Source: Streptomyces cupreus
Lineage (GTDB): Bacteria; Actinomycetota; Actinomycetes; Streptomycetales; Streptomycetaceae
Direction: 5' to 3'
DNA length: 64,000 bases
NCBI RefSeq assembly: GCF_014257025.1
Contig: NZ_JACMSF010000021.1
Location: 1 to 64,000 of the forward strand
In this document: positions 26,682-34,426 of the stretch, one piece after another
Layout: each line of letters starts with the position of its first letter
Position numbering within the stretch: the stretch's first letter is position 1
Position numbers and translations under genes: made by a program
The notes under the pieces: model-generated
Told to the model about the DNA's origin: nothing
Databases searched by the model: none
Seen by the model: the letters and a program-made list of their open reading frames with translations, nothing else

Positions 26682-27230
26682 TCACAGATGCAGAAGCATC
26701 CGACTGTTGCCCAAGGTGTTCGGTTTCACTCGTTCGAGACCGAGGAACTCCGCGACGCCCTCGTCATAGGAACGCATCAGCTCGGCGTAGACATCGGTGT
26801 CGACAGGCGTCTCACCGATCTCGACGAAGCCGTGCTTGCCGAAGAAGTCCACTTCGAAGGTCAGGCAGAATACCCGGCGAACACCGAGCCAACGCGCGGT
26901 CTGCAGCAACTTCTCCAGCAACTGGTGACCGACGCCGGCGCCCTTCAGTCCCGGCTTCACGGCGAGAGTGCGGACTTCCGCGAGGTCTTCCCACATCACG
27001 TGCAGGGCGCCGCAGCCGACGACCTCCGCGTTGTCGTCACGTTCCGCGACCCAGAACTCCTGGATGTCCTCGTAAAGCGTCACCGTGGCTTTGTCGAGCA
27101 GGATGCCGCCGCGGACGTACGCGTCAAGCAGGCGGCGCACCGCCGGGACATCGCTGGTGCGGGCCCGGCGGACGGTGATGGCTTTTGCGGTGACTTCGGG
27201 GCTCTCTGCCGGTGAGCTCTGTGCGGACAT
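26682..27230 (-). CDS. ArgA-type amino-acid N-acetyltransferase (short GNAT form)
   Basis: Probable N-acetylglutamate synthase of the short actinobacterial type, catalysing the first step of arginine synthesis from glutamate and acetyl-CoA. The 182-residue protein is a single GNAT domain: beta-strand region EFWVAERDDNAEVVGCGAL, acetyl-CoA pyrophosphate loop VKPGLKGAGVGHQLL, and C-terminal FCLTFEVDFFGKHGF, which resembles the mycobacterial ArgA-like protein. It lacks the kinase-like regulatory domain of E. coli ArgA. ATG at 27230. It is on the same strand as lsr2 downstream and the blaI-like gene upstream (9-base gap), so it may be co-transcribed with the latter. Confidence 0.8.
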   Translation of the reverse strand: MSAQSSPAESPEVTAKAITVRRARTSDVPAVRRLLDAYVRGGILLDKATVTLYEDIQEFWVAERDDNAEVVGCGALHVMWEDLAEVRTLAVKPGLKGAGVGHQLLEKLLQTARWLGVRRVFCLTFEVDFFGKHGFVEIGETPVDTDVYAELMRSYDEGVAEFLGLERVKPNTLGNSRMLLHL

Positions 27231-27239
27231 GACCGGACG

Positions 27240-27680
27240 CTATCGCCCGTCGGCCTCCGGCGCCGAGCCGGGGTTCTCCGGAGCCGTATCGGGACGGGTA
27301 TCCCCGGGCTCGGTTTCTTCCGGTCCTTGGACGATGCGTACGGCGTCACGGAGGGCTGTTCGCTGTTCGTCGCTCATCATCCCGAAGAAGGCCACGAGGG
27401 CGGCGGCGGGGTTGTCACTCTGCGACCAAGCGTCGTTCATGAGGGCGGCGGCGTAGGCGGCACGCGTGGAGACCGCCTCATATCGATAGGCCCGGCCTTC
27501 CGCCTCGCGGCGCACCCAGCCCTTCTGATGGAGATTGTCCAAAACGGTCATCACCGTGGTGTACGCGATGGACCGTTCCTGCTGAAGATCTTCGAGGACT
27601 TCTCGAACGGTCACCGGGCGGTTCCACTTCCACACCCGCGTCATGACCGCGTCTTCGAGTTCTCCCAATGGGCGAGGCAC
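27240..27680 (-). CDS. BlaI/MecI-family transcriptional repressor
   Basis: A 146-residue winged-helix repressor: LGELEDAVMTRVWKW, recognition region TVREVLEDLQQER and YTTVMTVLDNLHQKGWV, then a dimerisation part with MMSDEQRTALRDAV and an acidic Pro-rich tail. It starts at GTG 27680 (VPRPLGELED). No ribosome site is visible, and a TATTGT hexamer ends 8 bases upstream of the GTG, so the message may be leaderless. There is no BlaR1-type sensor protease gene beside it. Targets are unknown; family members repress beta-lactamase or cell-wall genes. Confidence 0.85.
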   Translation of the reverse strand: MPRPLGELEDAVMTRVWKWNRPVTVREVLEDLQQERSIAYTTVMTVLDNLHQKGWVRREAEGRAYRYEAVSTRAAYAAALMNDAWSQSDNPAAALVAFFGMMSDEQRTALRDAVRIVQGPEETEPGDTRPDTAPENPGSAPEADGR

Positions 27681-27750
27681 AACTCGACACAATAGTGGGA
27701 GATGCCGGGATTGGCGTGCCGGACGTGCACCTTCAGTAGCAAACGGCAAC

Positions 27751-27791
27751 AAAAAGGGCGTACGACTCGAAAAGCTGGGGAGTCGTACGCC
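27751..27791 (-). terminator. Intrinsic terminator downstream of the 59-residue membrane protein gene
   Basis: Perfect 12-base arms (27757-27768 and 27780-27791, GGCGTACGACTC and its inverse) with an 11-base loop. Read leftward the stem is followed by CTTTTTGTTG. It lies 19 bases past the stop of the gene at 27810. Confidence 0.85.
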
Positions 27792-27809
27792 GGGAACCGC
27801 CGGTCGGGG

Positions 27810-27989
27810 TCAGCCGTCCGTCCGCACGGAGGCCTGCCGAGCCCCCTCGGCCCGAGCGAGCGCCGCGTCCACGACGGCGTCCTCCTTGGCCTTGTTGGCG
27901 CCGCCCTGGGTCTTCACGATCACCCGGATCACCCCGCCGAAGAGCACGGCCATGACGACGGGGGGCAGAAGCGCGGAGACGTAGTCCAT
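27810..27989 (-). CDS. Small membrane protein, 59 residues, function unknown
   Basis: A short gene starting at ATG 27989. The product begins MDYVSALLPPVVMAVLFGGV, one transmembrane helix, then VIVKTQGGANKAKEDAVV and a charged helical C-terminus ending ASVRTDG. The evidence is a coherent hydrophobic-then-amphipathic sequence and its own strong terminator 19 bases past the stop; I also recall a similar small protein at this place in other Streptomyces. Inner-membrane location with a cytoplasmic tail is likely. Confidence 0.75.
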   Translation of the reverse strand: MDYVSALLPPVVMAVLFGGVIRVIVKTQGGANKAKEDAVVDAALARAEGARQASVRTDG

Positions 27990-28032
27990 GCATTCAGGGT
28001 AGCGAGGGGGTCCTCGGCGGACGGAGCGGGGC

Positions 28033-28722
28033 TCAGCCCGCGGCCAGCTGCTGGGGTGGATGGGTGGGGGGTGGGGTCGGTTTCCGGCGGGGGAAGACCT
28101 CGCCGGGGGTGGGGACGGGGCGGCGGGGCGGCTGTGGCGCCGTGGGCTCGGGGGTGTCCGGCTTCTCGGCGGGTCTGGTCGAGGGCTTCTTCGCGGGCTT
28201 CTGGGCGGGATCCTGCTCCGCGTCGGCGACGGGTGCCGCCGCGAGGCCCCCAGGAAGGGCCAGAAGGCGGGTACGAGAGGCGGGGACGCTCGGGTCGGCC
28301 GTGATTGCCTGCCGACCCGTACCGCGCGCGAGACGGGCCCGTACGTCCTGTTCGGCGACTACCTGGCAGCGGCTCAGCAGATCGGCCGCCACGGGTTTGC
28401 CGCGCAGGGCGCGCAGGGCGGCGAGATCGTCCGGCTCGGGTCGGTACCCGGCACCCAGGGCCTCCTCCAGGAGGGTGAGATAGCCGGCTGCGGTGCCGGG
28501 CAGGGCGGCGCGATACCGGGCGAGGTCCGCCAGCAGGAAGGCACGCAACCGTGCACCCTCACGCATCGCTTCGTCCAGCGACTCGGCGAGACGGAGACAC
28601 TCCTGGACGTCCTCGGCCGAGGCGGGGTCGGGGTTCAGGGCAAGGGCGAGCGCGCGGCGGAGCACACGCAGCTCCTCCACGCCGAACGCCATGCCGCCGC
28701 GGGATCCGTATGGCGTGGGCAT
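28033..28722 (-). CDS. Helical protein with Pro/Lys-rich tail, function unknown
   Basis: A 229-residue protein starting at ATG 28722 (MPTPYGSRGG). Residues 10-120 are predicted helical and Ala/Leu/Arg-rich (VEELRVLRRALALALNPDPA, RLRAFLLADLARYRAALPG, AGYLTLLEEALGAGYRP). From about residue 150 the sequence becomes low complexity with QKPAKKPSTRPAEKP and ends in a run of Pro/Thr. No membrane segment. It lies between coaX (93 bases upstream on the same strand) and the small membrane gene; I do not recognise a named family. The strongest evidence for coding is its consistent frame and sensible amino-acid composition. Confidence 0.65.
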   Translation of the reverse strand: MPTPYGSRGGMAFGVEELRVLRRALALALNPDPASAEDVQECLRLAESLDEAMREGARLRAFLLADLARYRAALPGTAAGYLTLLEEALGAGYRPEPDDLAALRALRGKPVAADLLSRCQVVAEQDVRARLARGTGRQAITADPSVPASRTRLLALPGGLAAAPVADAEQDPAQKPAKKPSTRPAEKPDTPEPTAPQPPRRPVPTPGEVFPRRKPTPPPTHPPQQLAAG

Positions 28723-28815
28723 GCGCCGACGATACGCGCTAATCAGACAAACTCGACATACGGAGAGGGCGTGGCGCGACGGAGCCACCCGGTTGGGCCG
28801 GGCGGGCGCCGCCAC

Positions 28816-29613
28816 TCACATACGCGAGATGTTCCGCTCGTACACCAACCGCAACCCGATCAGCGTCAGCCACGGCTCGTGCTCGTCGATCACCGACGAC
28901 TCGCCCAGCACCATCGGCGCAAGACCACCCGTCGCGATCACCGTCACATCGTCCGGGTCGTCCGCCAGCTCCCGCGACATCCGGCTCACCACACCGTCCA
29001 CCTGCCCGGCGAACCCGTACACGATCCCGGACTGCATCGCCTCGACCGTGTTCTTGCCGATCACACTCCGCGGCCGGGCCACCTCGATCTTCCGAAGCTG
29101 GGCGCCCTTCACGCCGAGCGCCTCCACCGAGATCTCGATCCCCGGCGCGATGACCCCGCCGACGTACTCCCCGCGCGCGCTGACCGCGTCGAACGTCGTC
29201 GCCGTACCGAAGTCCACGACGATCGCGGGACCGCCGTACAGCTCGACCGCCGCGACCGCGTTGATGATGCGGTCCGCGCCGACCTCCTTGGGGTTGTCCG
29301 TGAGGATCGGCACCCCCGTCTTCACCCCGGGCTCGACCAGCACCGCCGGAACATCGCCGTAGTACCGCCGCGTCACCTCCCGCAGCTCGTGCAGCACGGA
29401 CGGCACCGTCGCGCAGATCGCGATCCCGTCGATCCCGTCGCCCAGTTCCTCCCCGAGGAGCGGATGCATCCCCATCAGCCCCTGCAACAGCACCGCGAGC
29501 TCGTCCGCCGTGCGGCGTGCGTCCGTGGAGATGCGCCAGTGCTCGACGATGTCGTCGCCGTCGAACAGGCCGAGGACGGTGTGGGTGTTGCCTACGTCGA
29601 TCGTCAGCAGCAT
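28816..29613 (-). CDS. coaX: Type III pantothenate kinase
   Basis: Phosphorylates pantothenate in the first step of CoA synthesis; the type III enzyme is K+-dependent and not feedback-inhibited by CoA. The 265-residue product has the ASKHA phosphate-binding start LTIDVGNTHTVLGLF, the second phosphate motif VVDFGTATTFDAV, and GGVIAPGIEIS and IVYGFAGQVDG, all typical of CoaX. It starts at ATG 29613, 16 bases after nadC, and is the last gene of the panC-nadB-nadC-coaX operon. panC makes its substrate, so the operon logic is direct. Confidence 0.94.
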   Translation of the reverse strand: MLLTIDVGNTHTVLGLFDGDDIVEHWRISTDARRTADELAVLLQGLMGMHPLLGEELGDGIDGIAICATVPSVLHELREVTRRYYGDVPAVLVEPGVKTGVPILTDNPKEVGADRIINAVAAVELYGGPAIVVDFGTATTFDAVSARGEYVGGVIAPGIEISVEALGVKGAQLRKIEVARPRSVIGKNTVEAMQSGIVYGFAGQVDGVVSRMSRELADDPDDVTVIATGGLAPMVLGESSVIDEHEPWLTLIGLRLVYERNISRM

Positions 29614-29629
29614 GACCGGTTCCCGCTCC

Positions 29630-30607
29630 CTACTCCGCCGCTCGCAGGTCCAGCCCGATGTCGAGGATCGGCGAGGAGTGCGTCAGGGCTCCCACGGCCA
29701 GGTAGTCGACGCCCGTGTCCGCGTACGCCCTGGCGTTCTCCAGGGTCAGCCGCCCGGACGCCTCCAGCGCCGCGCGGCCGTGCACCAGCGCCACCGCCTC
29801 CTCGCACTCCCCGGGCGTGAAGTTGTCCAGCAGGATCAGATCGGCGCCCGCGTCCACGACCTCGCGCAGCTGGTGCAGGGTGTCCACCTCGACCTCGATC
29901 GGCACCTCCGGGAAGGCCTCCCGTACGGCCTTGAAGGCCCCCGCGACACCGCCGGCGGCGACGACGTGGTTGTCCTTGACCAGGGCCGCGTCCGACAGCG
30001 ACATCCGGTGGTTCACACCCCCGCCGCAGCGCACCGCGAACTTCTCCAGGGCCCGCAGCCCGGGCGTCGTCTTCCGGGTGTCACGCACGCGTGCCTTGGT
30101 GCCCTCCAGCACGTCCGCCCACGCGCGTGTGGCGGTCGCGATGCCCGACAGCCGGCACAGCAGGTTCAGCGCACTGCGCTCGGCGGTCAGCAGGTCACGC
30201 GTGCGCGTGGTGACCGACAGCAGCTTCTGCCCGGCCTCCACCCGGTCGCCGTCCTCCACATGCCGCTCGACCTCGAACTCGTCGGTGCAGACCACGGAGA
30301 TCACGGCCTCGGCGACGCGCAGACCGGCCACGACGCCCGCCTCACGCGCGGTGAAGTCGGCGGTGGCGACCGCGTCCTCGGGGATGGTCGCGACCGTCGT
30401 CACGTCCACGCCGTTGTCGAGGTCCTCCTGGATGGCGACGTTCGCGATGTCCTCGACCTCAAGGGGGTCGAGGCCCGCGTCGGCCAGGAGCTGCGCGAGC
30501 GAGGGGTCGAGCCCGCACTCCAGATACGTCTCGTCGGTGTCCGCCCCGCAGGCGCAGCCGTCGCCGCAGCCGTCGTCCTGGGCGAGGGGGAGGTCGGGGG
30601 TGCTCAC
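29630..30607 (-). CDS. nadC: Nicotinate-nucleotide pyrophosphorylase (carboxylating), quinolinate phosphoribosyltransferase
   Basis: Converts quinolinate and PRPP to nicotinate mononucleotide in NAD synthesis. The 325-residue protein contains the full NadC fold with ALNLLCRLSGIATATR, RDTRKTTPGLRALEKFAV, GGGVNHRMSL and VDYLAVGALTHSSP. A short N-terminal extension carries a cysteine cluster (DDGCGDGCACG, then ECG) that the catalytic fold does not need. I favour GTG 30607 (VSTPDLPL), with AGGAG about 10 bases upstream; GTG 30616 is an alternative that would overlap the nadB stop. It follows nadB immediately in the NAD/CoA operon. Confidence 0.93.
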   Translation of the reverse strand: MSTPDLPLAQDDGCGDGCACGADTDETYLECGLDPSLAQLLADAGLDPLEVEDIANVAIQEDLDNGVDVTTVATIPEDAVATADFTAREAGVVAGLRVAEAVISVVCTDEFEVERHVEDGDRVEAGQKLLSVTTRTRDLLTAERSALNLLCRLSGIATATRAWADVLEGTKARVRDTRKTTPGLRALEKFAVRCGGGVNHRMSLSDAALVKDNHVVAAGGVAGAFKAVREAFPEVPIEVEVDTLHQLREVVDAGADLILLDNFTPGECEEAVALVHGRAALEASGRLTLENARAYADTGVDYLAVGALTHSSPILDIGLDLRAAE

Positions 30608-30612
30608 TTCTG

Positions 30613-32325
30613 TCACTGCTCCTGGGGCTGCCGGGTCGGGGGGAAGTCTGCGTTATCGGTGGGGTCCACGGCGAGTGTGCGGTCCGGATTCAGCCGTACG
30701 ACGATGTGGCGGCGCCATGCCGTGTCGTCGCGCTCCGGCAGGTCCTCGCGCCAGTGGCAGCCGCGCGTCTCCTCGCGCAGCCGGGCGGCGGCGACCAGGA
30801 CACGGGCCACGCACAGGAGGTTGGTGGCCTCCCAGGTGTCGACGCCGGGCTCGGCCGTCTTGCCGTTCTCGACGAGGGCGTCGCGCGCGTCGGCGTGCAG
30901 CTTCTGGAGCTGCTCGGCCGCCCGCGCGAGGGAGTCGGCGGAGCGCAGGACGCCCGCGCCCTCCGTCATGATCCGCTGGATGGCGAAACGGTCCTCGGGC
31001 GCGAGCAGCGGATGCGCGGGCACCTCCGGATACGGCACCGGATGCGGCACACGCGCGTGGAGGCCGTTCTCGGCGTGGCTCGCCGCGATGTCGGCCACGA
31101 TGCGCTCGGCGTAGACCAGGCCCTCCAGGAGGGAATTGGACGCGAGCCGGTTCGCGCCGTGCACGCCGGTGCACGCGACCTCGCCGCAGGCGTACAGGCC
31201 GGGAACGGTCGTACGGCCGTGGGAGTCAGTGCGTACGCCTCCGGAGGCGTAGTGGGCGGCCGGGGCGATCGGGATGGGCTCGTGGACGGGGTCGATGCCG
31301 TTGGCGCGGCAGGCGGCGAGGATCGTGGGGAAGCGGTGCTCCCACATGTCGGCGCCGAAGTGCCGGGCGTCGAGGAACATGTGCTCGGCGTCCTGCTCCT
31401 GCATCCGGCGCATGATGCCCTTGGCGACGATGTCCCGGGGCGCGAGCTCGGCCAGTTCGTGCTGGCCGACCATGAAGCGCACGCCGTGGGCGTCGACCAG
31501 GTGGGCGCCCTCGCCGCGCACGGCCTCGGAGACGAGCGGCTGCTGGCCCTCGGCGTCCGCGCCGAGGAACAGCACGGTGGGGTGGAACTGCACGAACTCC
31601 AGGTCGGAGATCTCCGCGCCCGCGCGCAGGGCCAGCGCCACGCCGTCGCCGGTGGACACCGACGGGTTGGTGGTCGCGGAGAAGACCTGGCCCATGCCGC
31701 CGGTGGCGAGGACGACCGCGGGGGCGTGGACGGCGCCCACGCCGTCGTGCTGGCCCTCGCCCATCACGTGCAGGGTGACGCCCGCGGTGCGGCCGTCGGC
31801 GTCCGTGAGCAGGTCCAGGACGAGCGCGTTCTCGATGGTGCGCACGCCCCGCGCACGGGCCGCCTCGACCAGCGCGCGGGAGATCTCCGCGCCGGTCGCG
31901 TCGCCGCCCGCGTGCGCGATCCGGCGCCGGTGGTGGCCGCCCTCGCGGGTGAGCTCCAGGCCGCCCTCCTCCGACTCGTCGAAGTGGGCACCTGTCTCGA
32001 TGAGCCGGTGCACGGCGTCCGGGCCCTCGGTGACGAGGATGCGCACCGCGTCCTCGTCGCACAGCCCGGCGCCCGCGACCAGGGTGTCGGCAAGGTGCTG
32101 CTCGGGGGTGTCGCCCTCGCCGAGGGCCGCGGCGATGCCGCCCTGCGCCCAGCGGGTGGAGCCGTCGTCGAGACGGGCCTTGGTGACGACGACCGTCGTC
32201 AGACCCGCGGCCTCGCAGCGCAGGGCCGCGGTCAGACCGGCGACGCCGGAGCCGACGACGACCACGTCCGCGTCGATGGACCACCCGGGCGCGGGCGCGT
32301 GCAGTCGTATGCCTGTGCTGGTCAC
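30613..32325 (-). CDS. nadB: L-aspartate oxidase
   Basis: Flavoenzyme oxidising aspartate to iminoaspartate, first step of de novo NAD synthesis. The 570-residue product has the FAD dinucleotide fold VVVGSGVAGLTAALRCEAAG, HPTVLF and GLYACGEVACTGVHGANRLA with SNSLLEGLV, the typical NadB/SdhA-type signatures, and a helical C-terminal domain. It starts at GTG 32325, overlapping the end of panC by 4 bases, and nadC follows. No nadA is in the window. Confidence 0.94.
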   Translation of the reverse strand: MTSTGIRLHAPAPGWSIDADVVVVGSGVAGLTAALRCEAAGLTTVVVTKARLDDGSTRWAQGGIAAALGEGDTPEQHLADTLVAGAGLCDEDAVRILVTEGPDAVHRLIETGAHFDESEEGGLELTREGGHHRRRIAHAGGDATGAEISRALVEAARARGVRTIENALVLDLLTDADGRTAGVTLHVMGEGQHDGVGAVHAPAVVLATGGMGQVFSATTNPSVSTGDGVALALRAGAEISDLEFVQFHPTVLFLGADAEGQQPLVSEAVRGEGAHLVDAHGVRFMVGQHELAELAPRDIVAKGIMRRMQEQDAEHMFLDARHFGADMWEHRFPTILAACRANGIDPVHEPIPIAPAAHYASGGVRTDSHGRTTVPGLYACGEVACTGVHGANRLASNSLLEGLVYAERIVADIAASHAENGLHARVPHPVPYPEVPAHPLLAPEDRFAIQRIMTEGAGVLRSADSLARAAEQLQKLHADARDALVENGKTAEPGVDTWEATNLLCVARVLVAAARLREETRGCHWREDLPERDDTAWRRHIVVRLNPDRTLAVDPTDNADFPPTRQPQEQ

Positions 32326-33323
32326 GAGGCGGCTCCGAGGGTTCCGAATGTGAGGGGGATGTTGTCGATCAGCCGGGTCGTCCCGACCCGGGCGGCGACC
32401 GCGAGGACGGCCTCGCCGGTGAAGTCGTCGTCGATCTCGGTGAAGTCGGACGGGTCGACCAGGGCGAGGTAGTCCGGCACGAGCGGCGGGGTGAGACGGG
32501 CGGCATCGTCCAGGACCAGGCGGGCGGCTGCGCGGACGGCGGCCGGGCCGCCCGGGGCCGCCTTGGCGACGGCGTGCGCGTCGGCGGCGGCACGGGACTC
32601 CCCGAGGGCGCTGAGCGCCTCGGCACGCGCGTGCGTGGCGGGCACTTCGCGGGCACGCGCGCGCAGTGCCTCCTGCGCCGCGTGCCGGTCCTGGCCCGCG
32701 AACAGCGCGCGGGACAGCGCGAGCGCGGTGCGCCGCTCGGCGGGGGAGAGATAGCGGTTGCGACTGGACAGGGCCAGGCCGTCGTCCTCGCGCACGGTCG
32801 GCACGCCCACGATCTCGATGCCGAAGTTCAGATCGCGGACCATCCGGCGGATCAGGGCGAGCTGCTGGGCGTCCTTCTGGCCGTAGAGCGCCACGTCGGG
32901 ACGGGTGAGGTGGAGCAGCTTGGCGACGACGGTGAGCATGCCGTCGAAATGGCCGGGGCGCACGGCACCCTCCAGGCGCTCCCCCATGGGGCCCGCGCTG
33001 ACCCGCACCTGGGGTTCGCCTCCCGGGTAGACCTCGTCCACCGAGGGCGCGAACACGACATCCGCACCGGATTCCTCGGCGATCTTGAGGTCGGCTTCCA
33101 GGGTGCGCGGGTAGCGGTCGAGGTCCTCGCCGGCGCCGAACTGAAGCGGGTTGACGAAGACCGTCACCACGACCTCGCCGTCCGCTCCGGCGAGCTCGCG
33201 CGCGGAGCGGATCAGGGTGGCGTGGCCCTCGTGCAGGGCACCCATGGTCATCACGACGGCACGGCGGCCGGTACGCGCGCGTGCGGACAGTTCGGCGGCG
33301 GTGCGCAGCAGGGTGGTGGTCAT
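32322..33323 (-). CDS. panC: Pantothenate synthetase
   Basis: Joins pantoate and beta-alanine with ATP to give pantothenate. The 333-residue product has the HIGH-like motif MGALHEGH, the pantoate-binding VFVNPLQFG and YGQKDAQQLALIRRM, and the KMSKS-like SSRNRYLSP. The family is normally about 280-310 residues; the extra length is an Ala/Arg-rich stretch near 200-260. ATG 33323 overlaps the preceding DUF2520 gene by 4 bases, and nadB overlaps its stop, indicating translational coupling. Confidence 0.93.
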   Translation of the reverse strand: MTTTLLRTAAELSARARTGRRAVVMTMGALHEGHATLIRSARELAGADGEVVVTVFVNPLQFGAGEDLDRYPRTLEADLKIAEESGADVVFAPSVDEVYPGGEPQVRVSAGPMGERLEGAVRPGHFDGMLTVVAKLLHLTRPDVALYGQKDAQQLALIRRMVRDLNFGIEIVGVPTVREDDGLALSSRNRYLSPAERRTALALSRALFAGQDRHAAQEALRARAREVPATHARAEALSALGESRAAADAHAVAKAAPGGPAAVRAAARLVLDDAARLTPPLVPDYLALVDPSDFTEIDDDFTGEAVLAVAARVGTTRLIDNIPLTFGTLGAAS

Positions 33324-34240
33324 CCCGCTTCTCCCTTGGTGCTGTCGGCGAGCACTCCGAGCAGGTCTTCGGCGAGTTCCGGCTTGAGCAGCCCGTGGGC
33401 GAGCGCGCGGTCGGCGGTCGCGCGGGCCATCGCCAGGTACCCGGCGACGGCCTGCGGGGCGTGCCGGCGCAGCTCGGTGACGTGCGCGGCGACGGTGCCC
33501 GCGTCCCCGCGCGCGACGGGGCCGGTCAGGGCGGCGTCACCGGAGCGCAGGGCGTTGTCGAGGGCGGCGCCGAGCAGCGGGCCGAGCATCCTGTCGGGGG
33601 CCTCGACACCGGCGGCGCGCAGCAGCTCCATGGACTGCGCGACCAGCGTCACCAGGTGGTTGGCGCCCAGTGCGAGGGCCGCGTGGTAGAGCGGCCGCAT
33701 GTCCTCGGCGATCCACTCCGGCTCGCCGCCCATCTCGATGACCAGGGCCTCGGCCGCCAGGCGCAGTTCCTCGGGGGCGGTGACGCCGAAGGAGCAGCCG
33801 GCCAGGCGCTGGACGTCCACGGGGGTGCCGGTGAAGGTCATGGCCGGGTGCAGGGCCAACGGCAGCGCGCCCGCGCGCAGGGCGGGGTCGAGGACCCCCA
33901 CGCCGTAGCGCCCGGAGGTGTGCACCAGCAGTTGGCCCGGCCGTACGGCCCCGGTCTCGGCGAGTCCGGCGACCAGGCCGGGCAGGGCGTCGTCGGGGAC
34001 GGTCAGCAGGACCAGCTCCGCGCTCTTGAGGACCTCGGTGGGCGTCACGAGGGGCACGTCGGGGAGCAGTTGCGCGGCGCGGCGCCGGGAGGCGTCGGAG
34101 ACCCCGGAGACGGCCACGGGGCGGTGCCCGGCGAGTTGGAGGGACGCGGCGAGCGCGGGGCCCACACGGCCGGCGCCGACGACGCCGACGGTGAGCCGCG
34201 CTGGGCGGTCCTTCGGATCTGGCTGTTGGCTTGTACTCAC
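33320..34240 (-). CDS. Rossmann-fold and DUF2520 domain protein
   Basis: A 306-residue two-domain protein similar to NADP-dependent 6-phosphogluconate/ketopantoate-reductase-type enzymes. The N-terminal Rossmann motif is VGVVGAGRVGPALAASLQLA; the C-terminal helical DUF2520 domain contains YHAALALGANHLVTLVAQS. It is the first gene of the pantothenate/NAD operon, starting at GTG 34240 and overlapping panC by 4 bases. The position fits a role in pantoate or CoA precursor supply, possibly a ketopantoate reductase-like step; this is inference from context, and no substrate is known to me. Confidence 0.8.
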   Translation of the reverse strand: MSTSQQPDPKDRPARLTVGVVGAGRVGPALAASLQLAGHRPVAVSGVSDASRRRAAQLLPDVPLVTPTEVLKSAELVLLTVPDDALPGLVAGLAETGAVRPGQLLVHTSGRYGVGVLDPALRAGALPLALHPAMTFTGTPVDVQRLAGCSFGVTAPEELRLAAEALVIEMGGEPEWIAEDMRPLYHAALALGANHLVTLVAQSMELLRAAGVEAPDRMLGPLLGAALDNALRSGDAALTGPVARGDAGTVAAHVTELRRHAPQAVAGYLAMARATADRALAHGLLKPELAEDLLGVLADSTKGEAG

Positions 34241-34326
34241 GCGACGGCGGCCTTCCCGTTCCAGTCCGCTCCGGGTACCGGACGATTTCTCGTCATGTTA
34301 ACGCGATCGGTTCGAGGGGCGTTCGG

Positions 34327-34335
34327 TTGTCCACA
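34327..34335 (+). promoter_or_regulatory. Perfect DnaA box
   Basis: TTGTCCACA, the Streptomyces DnaA-box consensus, stands alone in the divergent intergenic region between the DUF2520 gene and the aldolase gene. It lies beside GGCTGTGGG, a partial inverse. A single box is not an origin; it could titrate DnaA or regulate either gene. Confidence 0.45.
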
Positions 34336-34426
34336 GGCTGTGGGTCTTTGTGAGCCACGGGCGCACGGAGAAACGCGTACGGAAAAGCGAGTGCCCGCGT
34401 GCGGCGCGGCGCGACATCATCCGCGC

